From: Gammaproteobacteria bacterium
GTDB taxonomy: Bacteria > Pseudomonadota > Gammaproteobacteria > Steroidobacterales > Woeseiaceae
Length of the DNA stretch: 64,000 nucleotides
Direction: 5' to 3'
NCBI GenBank assembly: GCA_029884165.1
Contig: JAOUIH010000005.1
Span: 1-64,000 of the forward strand
Translations under genes and position numbers: made by a program
Notes under the pieces: model-generated
What the model saw: the letters and a program-made list of their open reading frames with translations, nothing else
The model's database searches: none
What the model was told of the DNA's origin: nothing
Shown here: positions 47,228-54,197 of the stretch, piece after piece
Numbering within the stretch: the first letter of the stretch is position 1
Layout: every line of letters starts with the position of its first letter

Positions 47228-48691
47228 ATGAAGCTATACGAGCACGTTACCCACGACGTCGACGACAGCCCGGCCGGGCCGGGCACGATCGCCTTTTTCG
47301 ACATGGACGGCACCCTGATTTTCGGGTATTCGATTCTGTCCATATTCCGCGAAAGCGTGCTGACCCGTCGGTTGGCGCCCGGCGACGCGCTGCGGCAGTT
47401 TTTCGCCCTGGTCAGCCAGGCCGTGGACGGGACCGATTACGGCAAGATGCTCGAAGAGGCAGCCGGCCTGCTGCGCGGGATGCCGGAGCAGGAATTCGTC
47501 GAGCTGGGCGAGTCGGTCTTCGACAAGTACGTCGCGGCGTCGATCTACCCGGAATCCAGGGCGCTGGTCCGGGCCCACCTTGCCCGGGGCCATACCGTTG
47601 CGATCGTCTCGTCGGCGACGATCTACCAGGTCGCCCCGGTCGCGCGCGAACTGGATATCGGGCACCAGCTGTGCAACCGCTTCCAGGTGCGTAACGGCAA
47701 GTTCACGGGAAGCGTGCAGCGACCGGTCTGCTATGGCACCGGCAAGCTCGACGCCGCGCGGCGGCTGGCGGCGGAGCGGGGCGCTGACCTGCCTTCCTGT
47801 TTTTTCTACACGGACGGACTCGAAGACTTGCCGCTGCTCGAAGAGGTCGGATACCCGCGACCTCTCAACCCGGATGCCAGCCTGGAAAGCGCGGCCCGCC
47901 GGCGCAACTGGCCGGTACGGCGCTTTTCGAGCCGCGGACTCCCAGGCATTAAGGAGTTCGTCCGCACCGGGCTCGTTTACGGCGCGTTCATGTCGGCTGC
48001 GCTGCAGATCATTCCGACCTGGATCCTGAACCAGTCACGCCGCGACGCCGTGAACCTGGCGGTCACCACCTGGGGAGAATTCGGCAGTGCGCTCGCGGGC
48101 ATACGGATCAAGATCCGTGGTGAGAACTACCTTTGGGAGCGGCGTCCGGCAGTCTTCCTGTTTAACCACCAGAGCGCTATCGACGTGCTCATCATCGCCA
48201 AGCTGCTGCGCCGGGACTTTACGGCTATTGCGAAGCAGGAGATTGCGACGAACCCGTTGGTCGGCCCGGTATTCCGGGTCGCGGACACGGTGTTCGTCGA
48301 TCGCAAGAATCACGAGAAGGCCCTCGAGGCGCTGAAGCCCGTGGTCCGGACCCTGAAGCAGGGCCTGTCCGTCGCGATCGCACCGGAGGGGACCCGCAGC
48401 CACGGCGATCGGCTGGGTCATTTCAAGAAGGGTCCCTTTCATGTCGCGATGCAGGCGAAGGTGCCGATCGTGCCGATCGTGATCCACAACGCCACCGACG
48501 TTCTTCCGAAGGGCGGCTTTTTCGTGCATCCGACGACCGTTTACGTGGACGTCCTTCCGCCGGTCATGACGGAGGCCTGGACGGCCGAATCCGTCGATCA
48601 GCACGTGGAGGACGTTCGCCGCAGCTACCTGGAGACGCTGGGGCAGCACGAGGAGCCCCCGACGCAGGCGAAGATCAAGCGCGTGAAATAG
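47228..48691 (+). CDS. HAD-IB phosphatase fused to 1-acylglycerol-3-phosphate acyltransferase
   Basis: 487 residues from ATG 47228 (GGGAAGG upstream). Residues about 15-235 form a HAD-IB domain: motif [10 protein letters not shown], motif II SSATIYQ, motif IV region [14 protein letters not shown]. Residues about 265-480 are a PlsC domain with the catalytic FNHQSAID (HX4D-like), [10 protein letters not shown], the substrate motif APEGTRS and the later [12 protein letters not shown] hydrophobic stretch ([13 protein letters not shown]) joins them. The acyltransferase would make phosphatidic acid. The HAD part could dephosphorylate a lipid or serine-like phosphate. Similar fusions are known, for example in mycobacteria. 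Confidence 0.9.
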   Translation: MKLYEHVTHDVDDSPAGPGTIAFFDMDGTLIFGYSILSIFRESVLTRRLAPGDALRQFFALVSQAVDGTDYGKMLEEAAGLLRGMPEQEFVELGESVFDKYVAASIYPESRALVRAHLARGHTVAIVSSATIYQVAPVARELDIGHQLCNRFQVRNGKFTGSVQRPVCYGTGKLDAARRLAAERGADLPSCFFYTDGLEDLPLLEEVGYPRPLNPDASLESAARRRNWPVRRFSSRGLPGIKEFVRTGLVYGAFMSAALQIIPTWILNQSRRDAVNLAVTTWGEFGSALAGIRIKIRGENYLWERRPAVFLFNHQSAIDVLIIAKLLRRDFTAIAKQEIATNPLVGPVFRVADTVFVDRKNHEKALEALKPVVRTLKQGLSVAIAPEGTRSHGDRLGHFKKGPFHVAMQAKVPIVPIVIHNATDVLPKGGFFVHPTTVYVDVLPPVMTEAWTAESVDQHVEDVRRSYLETLGQHEEPPTQAKIKRVK

Positions 48692-48709
48692 CGGTCCGAG
48701 CGCGCCGCA

Positions 48710-49951
48710 TTACTCGAGTTCGAAACTCATGCCCGCGTTCTGCTGCAGGCGCTCGATCAGCCGCTGGCCCAGCGCGGAGGCGGGCGTCCAGAAACCGCCG
48801 GGGACCTCCAGGTCGTCGGCCGCGAGGCAGACGGCGCTTTCGGCCAGCATGCGGCTGGTCGCACCGTAGCCCGGGTCCCGATTGCCCTTCACCCGGGCCC
48901 GGAGTTCCTTTCCCGAGGCAGTCGTTCCGACCAGGATCATGTTGAAGAAACCGTTTTCGCGCGCCTCGCGATCCGGCCCCTCCCCGGGCTCGGGAAGCAG
49001 CCGCTGGACCAGGTACCGGCGCAGGAAATCGCTCGAGGCCGCGGCGACAAATCCTCCCAGCCCGGCGGTCATTGAGGCGGCTTTCAGCCAGCCGGCCGGT
49101 CCGCGCCCGGCGATCGTGGCTTCCGAGTAACGGAAGTCGCGTCCCCAGGGGTGGCCCATCAGGGCATTGCTGCGCCTGACGACCCGCATGTTGATCGTTG
49201 CCATGACAAAGGGAGCCGTCCAGACACCGAGTTCGTCGCTGAAGGCGACGCCGTACTGGTCACGGCCGTCCGGCCCCTGGCGCTCGCCGGCCGGGTTCAG
49301 GCTGTAGGGGTCGGTCATCGTCCGGGCGACGGCCCGGTCGCTGCGCGCCTCCTCGATAGCGTTCAGCATGCTGGCGACCGTGCCACCGCTCGCCCCGCCG
49401 CGCATCGCGCGCACCAGCAGCGTGACCTGCTTGCAGGGCTCGCCGAAGTGCTCGAGAGACTGCTGCTGCAGGAACAGCACGCCCAAGTCGGAGGGTATGG
49501 AGTCGAAGCCGCAGGCGTGCACGATCCGCGCGCCGCTGGCAGCGGCGTTTTCGTGGTATGCATCGATCATGCGGCGCATCCACTGGACTTCGCCAGCGAG
49601 GTCCACGTAATCGGTGGCACTTCGGACGCAGGCTTCGACCAGCGGGCTGCCGTATTTCGCGTACGGACCAACGGTCGTCAGCATTACGCGGGCGCGTCCG
49701 GCCAGCTCCGCCAGCGTCGACGGCGAATCGCTATCGGCCTGGAATTGCGGCACGCGACCCGGGTCGACGCCGATCTCGCTCATGACACTGCGCAGCTTGC
49801 CGGGTTTGCGCGCAGCCACGGCCCAGCGGAACTCCGGCGTATCACCGTAACGCTCATGCAGGTATTCCGCGACAAGGCGGCCGGTGAAGCCAGTCGCGCC
49901 GTAGACAACGACGTCGAAATCGCGGTTTTCTCGAGCAGCAGGCGGCGCCAT
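48710..49951 (-). CDS. Saccharopine dehydrogenase-like / trans-acting enoyl reductase family protein
   Basis: 413 residues. The NAD(P)-binding start is VVVYGATGFTGRLVAEYL. The blocks VMLTTVGPYAKYGSPLVEAC, YVDLAGEVQWMRRMI and HACGFDSIPSDLGVLFL define the family that includes saccharopine dehydrogenase-like oxidoreductases and mycobacterial trans-acting enoyl reductases. It probably reduces a lipid-like or keto substrate with NADPH; the true substrate is unknown. It converges with the HAD/PlsC lipid gene. Confidence 0.88.
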   Translation of the reverse strand: MAPPAARENRDFDVVVYGATGFTGRLVAEYLHERYGDTPEFRWAVAARKPGKLRSVMSEIGVDPGRVPQFQADSDSPSTLAELAGRARVMLTTVGPYAKYGSPLVEACVRSATDYVDLAGEVQWMRRMIDAYHENAAASGARIVHACGFDSIPSDLGVLFLQQQSLEHFGEPCKQVTLLVRAMRGGASGGTVASMLNAIEEARSDRAVARTMTDPYSLNPAGERQGPDGRDQYGVAFSDELGVWTAPFVMATINMRVVRRSNALMGHPWGRDFRYSEATIAGRGPAGWLKAASMTAGLGGFVAAASSDFLRRYLVQRLLPEPGEGPDREARENGFFNMILVGTTASGKELRARVKGNRDPGYGATSRMLAESAVCLAADDLEVPGGFWTPASALGQRLIERLQQNAGMSFELE

Positions 49952-50128
49952 GCGGGAAGCCTAGTACCACGGCGAGGACGGCACAACAGCATGTCGGCAT
50001 GCGAGGCCGTGTCGATAGCTATTGCCGTTGGTCGCCGGGTTGCGGATCATCGCTGATTCGGGCCCAACCCGCGCAGCGCCGGGCGGGGGTCCGGACCTGT
50101 TTCTGCCTGTGCCTGACCGAGAGTAGTC

Positions 50129-50656
50129 ATGACCAAAAAGAGCTTTATTATCCTTGCCCTCCTGTTTGCATTGCCGGCCCTGCCGCAGGAATTCGAGCAC
50201 GAACCGGTCGTCACGCTGGGTACGCCGCAGATCCTCAATGATGCATCGGTCCTGCCGGGCTCCGGCCTGGTGTCGACCGGGCAGCCGAATGCGGAGGTAC
50301 TCGAGGCGGCGGCAAAGGCCGGCTACGTGGCGGTCGTCGACATGCGCCTGCCGGAAGAGGATCGCGGGATCGACGAGCGCGCCGTTACCGAGAGGCTCGG
50401 CATGAGCTACGTGGCCTTTCCGATCGGCGCGCCGGACACGGTCACCTGGGAAAACGCGGCGGCGCTGGACGAGATTCTGGCCGGCTTCGACGGGCCGGTG
50501 CTGATGCACTGCGCGAGCGGCAACCGCGTCGGCGCACTGCTGGCGCTGCGCGCGAAAGCAAACGGTGCCAGCAGCGAGCAGGCGCTCGAGATCGGCAAGC
50601 AGGGCGGCCTGACGCGCTACGAGAAGGTCGTCCGGGAGCGCCTCGAGCTCGAATAG
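50129..50656 (+). CDS. Exported DUF442-type (beta-lactamase hydrolase-like) tyrosine phosphatase
   Basis: 175 residues. A signal peptide (SFIILALLFALPALPQ) leads to a small phosphatase domain. LVSTGQPNAEVLEAAAKAGY and VVDMRLPEED are the DUF442 start, and LMHCASGNRVGALLAL carries the Cys-x5-Arg phosphatase loop. Such domains resemble dual-specificity phosphatases; the substrate is unknown. A periplasmic location is inferred. It converges with the pirin gene, with 2 bases between the stops. Confidence 0.85.
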   Translation: MTKKSFIILALLFALPALPQEFEHEPVVTLGTPQILNDASVLPGSGLVSTGQPNAEVLEAAAKAGYVAVVDMRLPEEDRGIDERAVTERLGMSYVAFPIGAPDTVTWENAAALDEILAGFDGPVLMHCASGNRVGALLALRAKANGASSEQALEIGKQGGLTRYEKVVRERLELE

Positions 50657-50658
50657 GC

Positions 50659-51510
50659 CTAGAAACGGCCCGCCTGGTAGTCGAAGAAGGCGCGGCGCAG
50701 TTCTTCCTGCGTGTTCATCACGAACGGACCGCCGCGCGCGATCGGTTCTTTCAGTGCGCGAGCCGAGACGAGCAGGAAGCGGGCCTCGGCGGAAACGGAC
50801 TCCGCTTCGACGATCGACCCGTCACCCAGTACCGCGAGGCTGCCCTCGTCGACGCGGGTGCCGTTGATGTCGAGGCGGCCCTGCACGACGAACGCGAAGG
50901 CGTTGTGCATCTCCGGCAGGGGCTCGGCGAACACACGTCCCGCCGCCAGCCGTATATCCAGGTAGATCGGGGCCGTCGGCCGGCCGATAACCGGGCCTTC
51001 CGTCCCCAGCCGCGTCGTGCCGGCGATCACGGCGATTCGCTGGTCGCCGTCGCGGGTTTCCACGGGGATCTCGTCGGCCGGGTACTCGTGGTACGCGGGC
51101 GGCACCATCTTGTTGGCCGCCGGCAGATTGACCCAGAGCTGGGTGCCCCACATCAGCCCCTGGTCCTGCTCGGGCATCTCGGAATGGACGATGCCGCGGC
51201 CAGCCGTCATCCACTGGACACCACCGGGACGGATGATGCCCTCGTTTCCCGCGTTGTCCCGGTGGCGCATCTGGCCCGCGAACATGTAAGTCACGGTCTC
51301 GAACCCGCGGTGCGGATGGGGCGGGAAGCCGGCGATATAGTCGTCCGGATCGTCCGAGCGAAACACGTCGAACAGCAGGAAAGGGTCCAGGTGGTCCAGC
51401 GCATGTGTGCCGATGATCCGGGTCATGCGCACGCCGGCGCCGTCGGACGCCGGCAGGCCCGGCGTCACCAGGCGCACGGTCCGGACGGCGTTGTCGGATG
51501 TCGGTGTCAT
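50659..51510 (-). CDS. Pirin family protein
   Basis: A 283-residue bicupin. The metal-binding His residues are in GFPPHPHRGFETVTYMF and GIVHSEMP, followed by Glu in the strand after HNAFAFVVQG. The C-terminal region MNTQEELRRAFFDYQAGRF is the pirin end motif. Some pirins are quercetinases or redox-sensing co-regulators. The metal ligands look intact, but the role is not predictable. Confidence 0.92.
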   Translation of the reverse strand: MTPTSDNAVRTVRLVTPGLPASDGAGVRMTRIIGTHALDHLDPFLLFDVFRSDDPDDYIAGFPPHPHRGFETVTYMFAGQMRHRDNAGNEGIIRPGGVQWMTAGRGIVHSEMPEQDQGLMWGTQLWVNLPAANKMVPPAYHEYPADEIPVETRDGDQRIAVIAGTTRLGTEGPVIGRPTAPIYLDIRLAAGRVFAEPLPEMHNAFAFVVQGRLDINGTRVDEGSLAVLGDGSIVEAESVSAEARFLLVSARALKEPIARGGPFVMNTQEELRRAFFDYQAGRF

Positions 51511-51649
51511 GTCGGATTGCCGGACTGATCGGGGGGCCGCATTTTCAGATCATGCCCGTCGAATGGCAAGTACGAACGCTTATCGTCGCTCACCGGCACC
51601 GAGAAAGTCGTTTGCCTGACGACACGATTCACCCCCTGACGGGGTCGGC

Positions 51650-51988
51650 GGCGGTGACCTGGCTCCTGTCGCCGGGCGGGCATGGTTTCGCGACCGGAGG
51701 ACGGTTCTTGCTCCAGTCACCGGCACAATGCATTTTGGCGCAACAGACTCATTGGTCACCTGCCATTCTGTTCATTCGTCTTCGGCGGCAACATTGGAGC
51801 AACGGCTGAGAGCCTACAGAGCGCTAATTGACGACGACATAGCGCCGGAGTTATTGACACTAGTCCGCGACACGACCAATGCTTGCCGGGTACTGGGCAA
51901 CGAGCGATTCAAGGATCAGATCGAATCCACGCTCGGCCGATCTGTCCGGCCGGGAAAGCCGGGACCCCCGGCAAAGAATTCCGCCTGA
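51650..51988 (+). pseudogene. Decayed REP-associated tyrosine transposase (RAYT), C-terminal remnant
   Basis: Only the last third of a Y1-type transposase remains, split over three frames. DLAPV (a relic of ELNPV) is followed by a 2-base insertion, then RAGMVSRPED ... SSHRHNAF, then an extra T in a TTTT run at about 51733-51736, then GATDSLVTCHS ... LRAYRALIDDDI ... VLGNERFKDQIESTLGRSV and a normal stop. The order matches RAYT ends (NPVRAG-MV-RPEDYPWSS-G-YR-LF-LG-FK-QIE-LGRRV). The catalytic His-rich and Tyr motifs are gone, so it is inactive. Its stop directly abuts a REP-like repeat end. The piece upstream (51511-51649) shows no gene, only a weak match to the other repeat end at 51527. Confidence 0.75.
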
Positions 51989-52029
51989 AAAAGCCGTCTA
52001 TTCGCAAATCGCTGTTCGACCCTATTTTC
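51989..52029 (+). repeat. REP-like repeat end, copy C (right end only)
   Basis: The segment with GCAAATCGCTGTTCGACCC followed by TATTTTCC matches the right ends of the two longer repeats (TTTCCGGCAATCGCGGTTCG at 53145-53164 and TTTCCGCAAATCGCTGTCTG at 54174-54193). It immediately follows the RAYT remnant's stop, where REP elements normally sit. It lies just past the end of the secreted-protein gene on the other strand. Confidence 0.65.
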
Positions 52030-52030
52030 C

Positions 52031-52711
52031 TTATTGGTTGCATACTGGCGCGTTCGCGGCAAGCGCTACGCAAGCGTGCAGTTGATCCTCAGTCAGGTTG
52101 GGGATAAGTCGCAAATCGTAATCACCGATGGCTTCGTCTTGCCGGAGGAACTCGCAGGCACGATAAGGGTTATCATACTGGTCAGCGGTGATATATGCCT
52201 GCGCGTGCGTACGCCAGTCAGCGGTCGCGCAACCGCCATAAATCGCACACTCCTCGGTTGCCAACACGCTTAGCCCTGGCGTGATGTAGCACTGCGTGTA
52301 CCCCGCCGGGACCGAGTCCGTGTCGTTGTACCCGTCAATAGCCATTATCTCTTCCGGCGTGTAACAGGGACACTCGGATTGTTTGGGTACAACGCAGGGC
52401 ATCTCGGGGTCCGTAGATCCTTTTCGCTGGTTGTATTTCTCGAGGATCCGCCGCGCAGGGCCTCGTGCATCGAACAATGCCTGAATCTCCTCTTCCGTCA
52501 GCGGGACGCTCTCGGAAGAAATATCTTGTGCCTCGCAGTAGGCTACGCACAAGCCGTACAACGCCTGTGTCACGCCATCTGCTTGCAACGGGTCACAGAT
52601 GGACTCCTGCACCGGTGTTGTCTGGTCTGGCGACTGCGCCATTGCTGTGGACCCTGAAAGGGTAAGCGCGGCCAGGACGATACCGGAAACGCCCAGAATG
52701 ATGATGTTCAT
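52031..52711 (-). CDS. Cysteine-rich secreted protein under a cyclic-di-GMP riboswitch
   Basis: 226 residues from ATG 52711, with the ribosome site GGGGAG. A signal peptide (IVLAALTLSGSTAMA, cut before QSPDQ) leads to a mature protein with about 12 cysteines spread throughout (CDPLQADGVTQALYGLCVAYC, CPCYTPEEIMAI, CAIYGGC). The cysteines are probably disulfide-bonded outside the cytoplasm. The block GLCVAYCEAQD recurs in hypothetical proteins of aquatic bacteria, as far as I recall. No enzyme motif is visible. The open frame upstream to 52894 is riboswitch RNA, not protein. Function unknown; control by cyclic-di-GMP would fit surface or biofilm behaviour. Confidence 0.8.
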   Translation of the reverse strand: MNIIILGVSGIVLAALTLSGSTAMAQSPDQTTPVQESICDPLQADGVTQALYGLCVAYCEAQDISSESVPLTEEEIQALFDARGPARRILEKYNQRKGSTDPEMPCVVPKQSECPCYTPEEIMAIDGYNDTDSVPAGYTQCYITPGLSVLATEECAIYGGCATADWRTHAQAYITADQYDNPYRACEFLRQDEAIGDYDLRLIPNLTEDQLHACVALAANAPVCNQ

Positions 52712-52712
52712 A

Positions 52713-52722
52713 ATGACTCCCC
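52713..52722 (-). promoter_or_regulatory. Ribosome-binding site complementary to the riboswitch 3' strand
   Basis: On the minus strand GGGGAGTCAT, ending one base before the ATG, contains the Shine-Dalgarno sequence. It is perfectly complementary over 10 bases to ATGACTCCCC of the aptamer's 3' side (52771-52780). The two segments can pair, hiding the site, or stay apart when the aptamer folds. Confidence 0.65.
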
Positions 52723-52769
52723 ATTCACAATTTAACGATGAACGGTAGCTCGGCGGTCTTGGGGTCCTT

Positions 52770-52853
52770 CGGGGAGTCATCCATGGCTTCTCGGAGGAAG
52801 CGAGGACCCGTGGCTTTGCGTCACCGGCTTTCGCCGGATTTGCCTTTGGCGTG
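52770..52853 (-). promoter_or_regulatory. Cyclic-di-GMP-I (GEMM) riboswitch candidate
   Basis: On the minus strand the leader begins CACGCC, then AAAGGCAAAT, then the P2 hairpin CCGGC-GAAA-GCCGG, then the invariant TGACGCAAAGCC, then a P3 arm CGGGTCCTCG ... CGAGAAGCC and a closing ATGACTCCCC. Order and spacing match the GEMM-I consensus: GGCAAA, a stem with GAAA tetraloop, GACGCAAAGCC, and the receptor helix. The base before CAAA is G, as in cyclic-di-GMP aptamers (A in the cGAMP-sensing variant). Its 3' strand pairs with the ribosome site, implying translational control. A small hairpin (CTGACC/GGTCAG) lies just upstream. Confidence 0.8.
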
Positions 52854-52974
52854 TTTGTCTTTTGCGCCTGACCGCGAAGGTCAGCTATAAGCACAAATGC
52901 TTACGGAAACGGACCCGCCTGTCTGCTTCGGTAGACCTGGACCACGTCCAAACCGACGGCGGACTGATAAAGAG

Positions 52975-53168
52975 ATCGGGGTCGAACCGCGAATCATTTT
53001 GCTCGCGCAAGCGTGCGTGGAATCGTTAGCTCATCTTTCGAGACCGAAGCCATTGCTGATTGCACCGTCAACCCTGGAAATAGGCCGGTGCCGGTATTGA
53101 GTTATAGCTGACTGAAATAAATCAACACGGGCATAGCGGCTAATTTCCGGCAATCGCGGTTCGACCCT
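52975..53168 (+). repeat. MITE/REP-like repeat, copy A (about 193 bp)
   Basis: It begins GATCGGGGTCGAACCGCGAA and ends CAATCGCGGTTCGACCC. The end sequences GGGTCGAACCGCGA are inverted copies of each other. It aligns along its whole length with copy B at 54005-54197 in the same orientation, at roughly three-quarters identity by eye. It contains no ORF and fills the gap between the riboswitch leader and trmH. Probably a non-autonomous element. Confidence 0.75.
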
Positions 53169-53193
53169 ATTTTCCCGGCAAATCGCCCCGGCG

Positions 53194-53880
53194 TCACTCC
53201 TGCGCACTGACGGTCGATATGTCGATCAGCGGGTTCGCGGCGATCATGCCGTCAGCCGTGAGCTCGGGATAGGGTTTGCCCAGGGCACGGCAACGTTCGG
53301 CGATGTCGGGATACGACCACTCGAACAGCGTACGAGCACGCTCGTCGGGCGTTAGACGCGACTGGTCGTACAAACCTGCCGCGCGCCGCTGTCGCTCGGC
53401 CTCGAACAGAATGATGCCGACGACGACCGACACGGTCAGCGACGATCCGTGACCGTGCATCGGAATGGCGACGTGCTCGTCGGCCTCGGCGCGCGCAGCG
53501 TCGGTCAGGCCAACGAGTTCGCCCCCGACCATGATCGCCACCTTCTGTGTGTAATCGACATCGCGATAATCGCGCGATCTTTCACTACCGTACGCGGCCA
53601 CGAGCCGCCAGCCGTCGGCACGTAACGCCGTGAGTGCCGCGCGCGTCGAGCGGTGCGTCGTCACGGCGATCCAGTGCTTCGCGCCGCCCAGGCTCATGTA
53701 ATTACGACGCGCCAATTCGCCTGTGGAGATTGTGTGCACTTGCTGAATTCCGACGGCGTCGGCCGTGCGGATGATCGCAGAGACGTTGTGTGGTTTGGTT
53801 ACGGCGTCCATAAACACTGTAAGGTCGGGCTGGCGGGCGTCTAGGGCGCGCTGGTGGCTTGCGGTTGGATCGCGTGTCAT
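53194..53880 (-). CDS. trmH: tRNA (guanosine-18-2'-O)-methyltransferase
   Basis: 228 residues from ATG 53880 (AAGGAAC upstream). SpoU/TrmH knot motifs: KPHNVSAIIRTADAVGIQ (motif 1), MVGGELVGLTDAARAEAD (motif 2) and HVAIPMHGHGSSLTVSVV (motif 3). The C-terminal extension ARTLFEWSYPDIAERCRALGKPYP is typical of gammaproteobacterial TrmH. It methylates G18 in the D-loop of tRNAs. The gene is flanked by two direct repeats (copies A and B), which is unusual for a housekeeping gene. Confidence 0.94.
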   Translation of the reverse strand: MTRDPTASHQRALDARQPDLTVFMDAVTKPHNVSAIIRTADAVGIQQVHTISTGELARRNYMSLGGAKHWIAVTTHRSTRAALTALRADGWRLVAAYGSERSRDYRDVDYTQKVAIMVGGELVGLTDAARAEADEHVAIPMHGHGSSLTVSVVVGIILFEAERQRRAAGLYDQSRLTPDERARTLFEWSYPDIAERCRALGKPYPELTADGMIAANPLIDISTVSAQE

Positions 53881-54004
53881 CGGTGTTCCTTGGCGCACGT
53901 GTACGAACATCGTAGCAGTAGGCTACGTGCGCGAAACGGTACGGCTTCACAATCGCTCGCTTGTGCGTCGGTCCAGCGCTCCAGCTTATGTTTCAAACCA
54001 CACA

Positions 54005-54197
54005 GATCGGGGTCGAACCGCGAATTATTGCGCTCGCGCATGCCGGCGCGGGATCGTTCGCTGATATTTCGCGACCGAGGTCGTTGCTGAATTCCCTGTC
54101 AACCCGGGAAACAGGTCGATACTGGTGTTGAGCTATGCCGCACTGTAGTAAGTCACACCCGCACAGCGGCTCATTTCCGCAAATCGCTGTCTGACCC
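54005..54197 (+). repeat. MITE/REP-like repeat, copy B (about 193 bp)
   Basis: It begins GATCGGGGTCGAACCGCGAA, identical to copy A over 20 bases, and ends AAATCGCTGTCTGACCC. Its right end runs directly into the IS4-family element, sharing the AAATCG...GACCC bases with the IS terminal repeat. No ORF inside. The gap 53881-54004 shows no gene. Confidence 0.75.

Noticed and set aside
52712-52894. N-terminal extension of the Cys-rich protein ORF (61 extra residues)
   Set aside because: The bases match riboswitch structure, the extension is not protein-like, and a signal peptide with its own ribosome site starts at 52711.
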